DNA from: Catenulispora pinisilvae | GTDB lineage: Bacteria; Actinomycetota; Actinomycetes; Streptomycetales; Catenulisporaceae | Assembly (NCBI RefSeq): GCF_015356865.1 | Contig: NZ_JAAFZA010000103.1 | Span: 1-34,839 of the forward strand | Length of the DNA: 34,839 nt | Direction: 5' to 3' | Shown: piece after piece, positions 30,468-34,839 of the stretch | Numbering within the stretch: position 1 is the stretch's first letter | Layout: each line of letters starts with the position of its first letter | Translations under genes and position numbers: made by a program | The notes under the pieces: model-generated | The model's database searches: none | Told to the model about the DNA's origin: nothing | What the model saw: only the letters and a program-made list of their open reading frames with translations

Positions 30468-31929
30468 TGGTGCGGTGCCAGGGCTTGCGGGCCACGCCGG
30501 TCAGATCGTGCATCGTGTGCTTGACCTGCGTGTACTCCTCGAAGGAGTAGGCCGACATGTCCTTGCCGAAGCCGGAGGCCTTGTAGCCGCCGTGCGGCAT
30601 CTCGCTGATGATCGGGATGTGGTCGTTGACCCAGACGCAGCCGGCGGCGATCTCCCGTACGGCGTGCAGCGCGCGGTAGTGGTCGCGGGTCCACACGGAG
30701 GCGGCCAGGCCGAACGGGGTGTCGTTGGCCAGGGCCAGGGCTTGCTCGTCGGTGTCGAACGGCAGCACGGCCAGCACCGGGCCGAAGACCTCGTCGCGCA
30801 CGATCTCCGAGTCCTGAGCGGCCCCGGTGACCAGCGTCGGGCGATAGTACGCACCGGCCGCCAGCGCGCCGCCGGGCGCCTCGCCGCCGACCACGATCTT
30901 CGCTCCGTAGCCGCGGGCGCGGTCCACGAAGCCGGCGACCCGGTCCCGCTGTGCATAGGAGACGAGAGGGCCGAGGTCGGTCGCGGGGTCGAGGGGATCG
31001 CCGAGCGACACCCGCGCGTACAGGTCCGCGACCCCGGCCACGAACTCGTCGAACCGGCTGCGGTGCACGTACGCGCGGGTCGCCGCGGTGCAGTCCTGGC
31101 CGGTGTTGATCAGCGAGCCGGCGACGGCGCCGTGGATCGCGGCCTCCAGATCGGCGTCATCGAAGACCACGAACGGTGCCTTGCCGCCGAGTTCCAGGTG
31201 CACGCGCTTGACCGTGCGGGAGGCGATCTCCATGACCCGCTTGCCGACCGGGGTGGAGCCGGTGAACGAGACCATCCGCACGTCGGGGTGGGCGAGCAAC
31301 GCCTCGCCGGCCACCGGCCCGGTGCCCACGACCACGTTCACCACGCCGTCCGGGATCCCGGCGTCGGTGCAGGCCTGGGCGAACAGCAACGCGGTCAGCG
31401 GCGTGATCTCGGCCGGCTTGAGCACGATGGTGTTGCCGGCCGCGATCGCCGGCAGGATCTTCCAGGCCGCCATCTGGAGCGGGTAGTTCCACGGCGCGAT
31501 CGAGGCCACCACGCCGATCGGCTCGCGCCGGATCGCACTGGTGTGGTCGGCGGAGTACTCGGCCGCGGCCCTGCCCTCCAGGTGGCGGGCGGCCCCGGCG
31601 AAGAACGCCGTGTTGTCCACGGTGCCGGGGACGTCGAAGCCGGTGGACAGCCGGATCGGCTTGCCGGTCTGGCGCGACTCGGTCTCGGCGAACTCCCGGG
31701 CGCGCTCGTCGAGCAGCAGCGCGAGCCGGTGCAGGACGGCCGAGCGCTCGGCCGGGGTCGCCCTACTCCATTCGGGGAACGCCCGATCGGCCGCGTCCAC
31801 GGCCAGATCGGCGTCGCGTCCGTCACCGAGTACGAGGTCGGCGACGGTGGAGCCGTCCGCCGGATTCGTGACCTGATGCACGACTCCTGACGATCCGGTC
31901 CTGGGTCCCCCGCCGATGTACTGGTGCAC
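30454..31929 (-). CDS. Aminoaldehyde dehydrogenase (gamma-aminobutyraldehyde / gamma-glutamyl-aminobutyraldehyde type)
   Basis: The start chosen is GTG at 31929 (MHQYIGG), which has AAGGAG exactly 6 nt upstream; the frame stays open to 31995, but that extension lacks an RBS. The product is 491 aa. Aldehyde dehydrogenase motifs: SIAPWNYPLQMAAWKILPA (143-161), VLKPAE, FTGSTPVGK, general base Glu246 in LELGGK and catalytic Cys280 in NTGQDCTAATR. The C-terminal region (VNDHIPIISEMPHGGYKASG) resembles PatD/YdcW- and betaine-aldehyde-type enzymes. It probably oxidises 4-aminobutyraldehyde or its gamma-glutamyl form to the acid with NAD. It is the first gene of the minus-strand block, divergent from pucR. 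Confidence 0.9.
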   Translation of the reverse strand: MHQYIGGGPRTGSSGVVHQVTNPADGSTVADLVLGDGRDADLAVDAADRAFPEWSRATPAERSAVLHRLALLLDERAREFAETESRQTGKPIRLSTGFDVPGTVDNTAFFAGAARHLEGRAAAEYSADHTSAIRREPIGVVASIAPWNYPLQMAAWKILPAIAAGNTIVLKPAEITPLTALLFAQACTDAGIPDGVVNVVVGTGPVAGEALLAHPDVRMVSFTGSTPVGKRVMEIASRTVKRVHLELGGKAPFVVFDDADLEAAIHGAVAGSLINTGQDCTAATRAYVHRSRFDEFVAGVADLYARVSLGDPLDPATDLGPLVSYAQRDRVAGFVDRARGYGAKIVVGGEAPGGALAAGAYYRPTLVTGAAQDSEIVRDEVFGPVLAVLPFDTDEQALALANDTPFGLAASVWTRDHYRALHAVREIAAGCVWVNDHIPIISEMPHGGYKASGFGKDMSAYSFEEYTQVKHTMHDLTGVARKPWHRTIFEL

Positions 31930-32366
31930 CACGATCTCCTTGACGGCTTGCAAACCTTGAGCGGCTGCCGGACTACACCGGCGCCCGCCGGTCACTTCCT
32001 GTTCGGAAGGCGGCCATGCGCTTTTGAGTGAGGATCGTTACAGACATCGGGCCGAGAAACAAGGGATTCCGTCGAGGAAATTGAACCTCGCAACGAAATC
32101 GCGACCTGCCGCTGGCCTGCACAGACAGATCCCGCGCCGCATCAATGTCGGATCATTTTCCGCACATCCCTTGCGCCGCCCCCGGCGCACCTGGCAAGGT
32201 GCCTCGGCAGTGCGATCCTTCTGAACACTCTGCAAAGAACGACGGGTTAAGTAGCCCGCACAGCGCGGCCCGCACCCGCACCTGACGGCCCCGGCCGGCC
32301 CGGCACCCCCGGCGCACCGGCCGCCGCCCCGTGAGCACCGCAGAGCCCGCACGCCCCAGGAGTACC
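31930..32366. promoter_or_regulatory. Divergent regulatory region between patD and pucR
   Basis: No gene is supported in these 437 bases. Three short inverted repeats could be operators: CTTCC-N5-GGAAG (31996-32010), CGAGG-N8-CCTCG (32073-32090) and GCACCT-GGCA-AGGTGC (32187-32202). A possible minus-strand promoter, TTGTTT and TAACGA with a 16-nt spacer, lies at about 32036-32063. Composition is less GC-rich than the genes on each side. PucR-family regulators often bind their own divergent promoters, so this is the likely control point for polyamine genes. Confidence 0.5.
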
Positions 32367-34136
32367 GTGAGCAGCGCAGACCGCCCCGAGCCGGCCGACG
32401 ACGAGCCGGCGCCGAGCGCCGACAAGGCAGCCAAGATCGCCAAGGCCGCCGAGCAGGCACCCGCCGCCGACAAGGCGGCCCTGCCGTCGATGTACGCCAC
32501 CCAGTACCCGACCGTCGGCGACGTCCTCCAGCTCGGCCCGATCAAGCAGGGCGGGCCGCGGGTGGTGGCCGGGGCGACCGGCCTGGACCGGGTGGTGCGC
32601 TGGGTGCACGTCACCGAGTTGGTCGACGTCGCGACCATCCTGCGCGGCGGCGAACTGGTGCTGTCCACCGGCATCGCCTGGCCCGAGGACCGCGACCGGC
32701 TCGCCGACTTCGTCGCCGACCTGGCCAAACTCGGCGCCGCCGGCCTGGTGCTGGAGCTGGGCCGCCGCTACACCGACAGCAGCCTGCCCAAGGCGCTGCT
32801 GGCCGCCGCCGAGAAGCACAGCCTGCCGGTGATCACCCTCGCGCTGGACACACGTTTCGTCGGCATCACCGAAGCCGTACACGGTCTGATCATCGACGCC
32901 CAGCTGGCCGAGCTGCGCGCCTCCGACGAGGTGCACCAGACGTTCACCGAACTCGCCGTCGAGGGCGCCTCCCCGGACGAGGTGGTCCAGCAGATCGGCC
33001 GGATGTCCGGCTGCCCGGTGGTCCTGGAGAACCTGGCGCACCAGGTCCTCACCTACGCTCAGGCCGGGGCCGATCCCTCGGACCTGCTCGACGGCTGGGA
33101 GGGCCGCTCCCGTTCGGTCCGCACCACCGGCCGCACTTCTTATGACGAGCGCTCCGGCTGGCTCACCACGGTGGTCGGCGCCCGCGGCCACGACTGGGGC
33201 CGCCTGGTCCTGATCTGCAACGACCCGCTGCCGGTCCCCCGGCTGTCCATGCTGCTGGAGCGCGCCGCCGCGACCCTAGCCCTGAACCGGCTGGTCGAGC
33301 GGGACCGCGACTCGCTGGAGCGGCAGACGCACCGCACCCTGCTGACCGCGATCCTGTCGCACGGCCAGCCGGCGTCCGAGGTGGCGCTGCGGGCCCGGGC
33401 GCTCGGCGTCACCCTCGACGGCCGCCGGCTGGTCGGCGTGGTGCTCCGGCTGCGCACCGCCGCGCACCCCACGGCGCTGGAGACCCAAGCCCGGCTGCGC
33501 GAGCTGACCGACCAGGCCGCGTCGGCCATCCGCGACCGCCGGCTGTCCGCGCTGATCGGCACCCTGGACGAACACAGCGTCGGCCTGCTGCTGGCCCTGG
33601 GTCCCCAGGACCGCGAGGACGCCGCGCTGGACGGCTTCGCCGAGCGCGTGCGCCGTCTGGTCGAGCGCCCGACGTCCCCCTCGTCCGCCGACGGCTACGT
33701 CATCGCGGTCGGCACCTCGGTCGGCGCCGTCCGCGACGCGCGCCGCTCGCTGTTGGAGGCGGTGCAGGTCGCGGACGCGGCGGTGCGACAGCCGGCGGGG
33801 CCGGCGCCGTACCACCGGCTGGTCGACGTCCGCCTGCGCGGCCTGCTGCACCTGCTCCGCGACGACGCCCGCCTCCAGACCTTCGTAGAACGCGAACTCG
33901 GACCGCTGCTGGCGTACGACGCGGAGCGCGGCACAGACCTGGTCAAGATGCTGTCGGTGTACGTGGACTCGGGCCGCAACAAGTCGGCGGCGGCCGACGC
34001 GGCGCACTTGTCGCGGCCGTCGTTCTACGAGCGGCTGCACCGGATCGAGCGGATCCTGTCGGTGGATCTGGACTCGGTGGAGTCGTGTCTGGCATTGCAC
34101 GTGGCCCTGCTGGCACTGGAAGCTATAAGGCCATGA
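32367..34136 (+). CDS. PucR-family transcriptional regulator
   Basis: GTG at 32367 has AGGAG about 4 nt upstream and is preferred over an in-frame GTG at 32331, which lacks an RBS. The product is 589 aa. An Ala/Asp/Pro-rich N-terminus (about 1-45) is followed by the PucR N-terminal domain (about 48-165, YPTVGDVLQLGPIKQGGPRVV, VVRWVHVTELVDV, RGGELVLSTG), a central region and a C-terminal helix-turn-helix of the PucR/CdaR type (about 520-585, VYVDSGRNKSAAADAAHLSR then SFYERLHRIERIL). Such proteins sense metabolites and control catabolic operons for purines, sugar diacids, GABA or polyamines. Divergence from the patD-pot block suggests it regulates that block. The stop overlaps the methyltransferase start (ATGA). 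Confidence 0.92.
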   Translation: MSSADRPEPADDEPAPSADKAAKIAKAAEQAPAADKAALPSMYATQYPTVGDVLQLGPIKQGGPRVVAGATGLDRVVRWVHVTELVDVATILRGGELVLSTGIAWPEDRDRLADFVADLAKLGAAGLVLELGRRYTDSSLPKALLAAAEKHSLPVITLALDTRFVGITEAVHGLIIDAQLAELRASDEVHQTFTELAVEGASPDEVVQQIGRMSGCPVVLENLAHQVLTYAQAGADPSDLLDGWEGRSRSVRTTGRTSYDERSGWLTTVVGARGHDWGRLVLICNDPLPVPRLSMLLERAAATLALNRLVERDRDSLERQTHRTLLTAILSHGQPASEVALRARALGVTLDGRRLVGVVLRLRTAAHPTALETQARLRELTDQAASAIRDRRLSALIGTLDEHSVGLLLALGPQDREDAALDGFAERVRRLVERPTSPSSADGYVIAVGTSVGAVRDARRSLLEAVQVADAAVRQPAGPAPYHRLVDVRLRGLLHLLRDDARLQTFVERELGPLLAYDAERGTDLVKMLSVYVDSGRNKSAAADAAHLSRPSFYERLHRIERILSVDLDSVESCLALHVALLALEAIRP

Positions 34137-34759
34137 GCCCCCAACAGCCCTATGACGAAGTCGCCGAAGAGTACGCGGCGAACTTCAGCGACAGCCTGTC
34201 CAAGTACCCCCTGGAACGTGGCCTTCTCGCCTCCTTCGCCGAGCTGGCGAAGGAGGTCGGCGGGCCGGTCGCGGACGTGGGCTGCGGGCCCGGGCACGTC
34301 ACCGCGTACCTGAGCGGGCTCGGGCTGGACGCCTTCGGAGTGGACGTGTCCTCCGGCATGATCGCCGTGGCCCGCGCCAGAAATCCGGAGCTGCGGTTCG
34401 AGGTGGGATCGATGGCCGCGCTGGACGTCGCCGACGGTTCGCTGAGCGGCATCCTGTCGCGGTACTCGATCATCCACACCGCGCCGGAGGACGTTCCCGC
34501 GACGCTGGCCGAGTTCCGCAGGGTTCTGGCTCCCGGCGGCTGTGCGCTCATCAGCTTCCCGGGGACCGACGACGATTCGTCACTGACCGTCTCCTACGAC
34601 CACAAGGTCTTCACCGCCTACCGCTGGTGGCCCGACCATTTCAGTGCCCTGTTGCACGAGGCGGGCCTGGAAGAGGTGGGGCGCCTCATCGAGCGGCCGG
34701 TGCCGGAGGCGCCGCGGCAGTTCCCGGTGGTGAACCTGTTCGCCCGGCGGGAGGCCTGA
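34133..34759 (+). CDS. Class I SAM-dependent methyltransferase
   Basis: The ATG at 34133 overlaps the pucR stop (ATGA, 34133-34136) with AAGG 5 nt upstream. The product is 208 aa. SAM-binding motif I is VADVGCGPGHVTAYLSGLG (about 47-65), followed by the acidic motif II (GVDVSSGMIAVAR) and a post-I segment LRFEVGSMAALDVADGSLSG; the arrangement is that of Methyltransf_11/25 small-molecule methyltransferases. The substrate cannot be told. Translational coupling to pucR suggests co-expression, but no direct functional link to polyamines is evident. Confidence 0.88.
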   Translation: MSPQQPYDEVAEEYAANFSDSLSKYPLERGLLASFAELAKEVGGPVADVGCGPGHVTAYLSGLGLDAFGVDVSSGMIAVARARNPELRFEVGSMAALDVADGSLSGILSRYSIIHTAPEDVPATLAEFRRVLAPGGCALISFPGTDDDSSLTVSYDHKVFTAYRWWPDHFSALLHEAGLEEVGRLIERPVPEAPRQFPVVNLFARREA

Positions 34760-34825
34760 AACCGCGCTCGATGGGCCATGCTGGGTACCGACAGGTAACT
34801 TCGCCCACCCACGAAGGACACGTCC

Positions 34826-34839
34826 ATGGCCCCTGTCTC
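34826..34839 (+). CDS. Start of a downstream gene, cut by the right edge
   Basis: ATG GCC CCT GTC at 34826 is preceded by GAAGGA about 8 nt upstream, so a gene probably begins here. Only four full codons are visible and nothing can be said about its product. Confidence 0.5.

Noticed and set aside
29128..31890. 920-codon + strand frame opposite potD and patD
   Set aside because: It crosses two real minus-strand genes and their spacer, and is Val/Gly/Arg-rich shadow sequence.

Overview
The window is very GC-rich, uses mostly G/C-ending codons with frequent GTG starts, and carries actinobacterial hallmarks: an AfsR-type SARP/NB-ARC/TPR regulator, ClgR, a PucR regulator, tricorn proteases, a SigE-family ECF sigma factor and ATGA/GTGA/TGATG translational couplings. 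It looks like chromosomal DNA of a Streptomyces- or Catenulispora-like actinomycete. The genus is inferred from gene content only. No transposase, integrase, phage gene, CRISPR array, rRNA or tRNA was found.

Layout, left to right. (1) 1-657: the N-terminal part of a TPR protein running off the left edge. (2) 945-2147: an uncharacterised polytopic membrane protein. (3) 2294-3861: an ECF sigma factor and a single-pass membrane partner gene. (4) 4088-8431: DNA-uptake genes. comEA has an unusual run of about 19-residue repeats, and comEC is divided into two coupled ORFs (membrane channel part and metallo-beta-lactamase part). (5) 9114-11489: hflX and clgR, separated by a strong hairpin and a short direct repeat. 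(6) 12022-15258: an AfsR-like regulator followed by a 63-codon ORF in the position that afsS has in Streptomyces. (7) 15474-22165: two full-length tricorn protease paralogues in tandem, coupled by TGATG. (8) 22344-22679: a small secreted Gly/Asn/Val-rich protein. (9) 22911-34759: a polyamine uptake and catabolism block on the minus strand (aminoaldehyde dehydrogenase, PotD, PotA, PotB, PotC, FAD-dependent amine oxidoreductase, methylmalonate-semialdehyde dehydrogenase), with a divergent PucR regulator coupled to a SAM methyltransferase. The first codons of another gene lie at the right edge.

The polyamine genes suggest one pathway: uptake of putrescine or spermidine by PotABCD, oxidation by the FAD enzyme, aldehyde oxidation by the PatD/PuuC-like dehydrogenase, and possibly removal of malonate semialdehyde by MmsA if a C3 diamine is released. 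PucR is the likely local regulator. Almost everything from 1 to 31929 is on the minus strand; only pucR, the methyltransferase and the right-edge gene are on the plus strand.

No wholly new defence or mobile system is evident. The features most worth checking are the split comEC, the repeat-bearing ComEA, the small ORF after the AfsR homologue, the tricorn pair with paralogue-specific repeats and a low-GC patch at the active-site serine, the hflX leader, and the small secreted beta-repeat protein.
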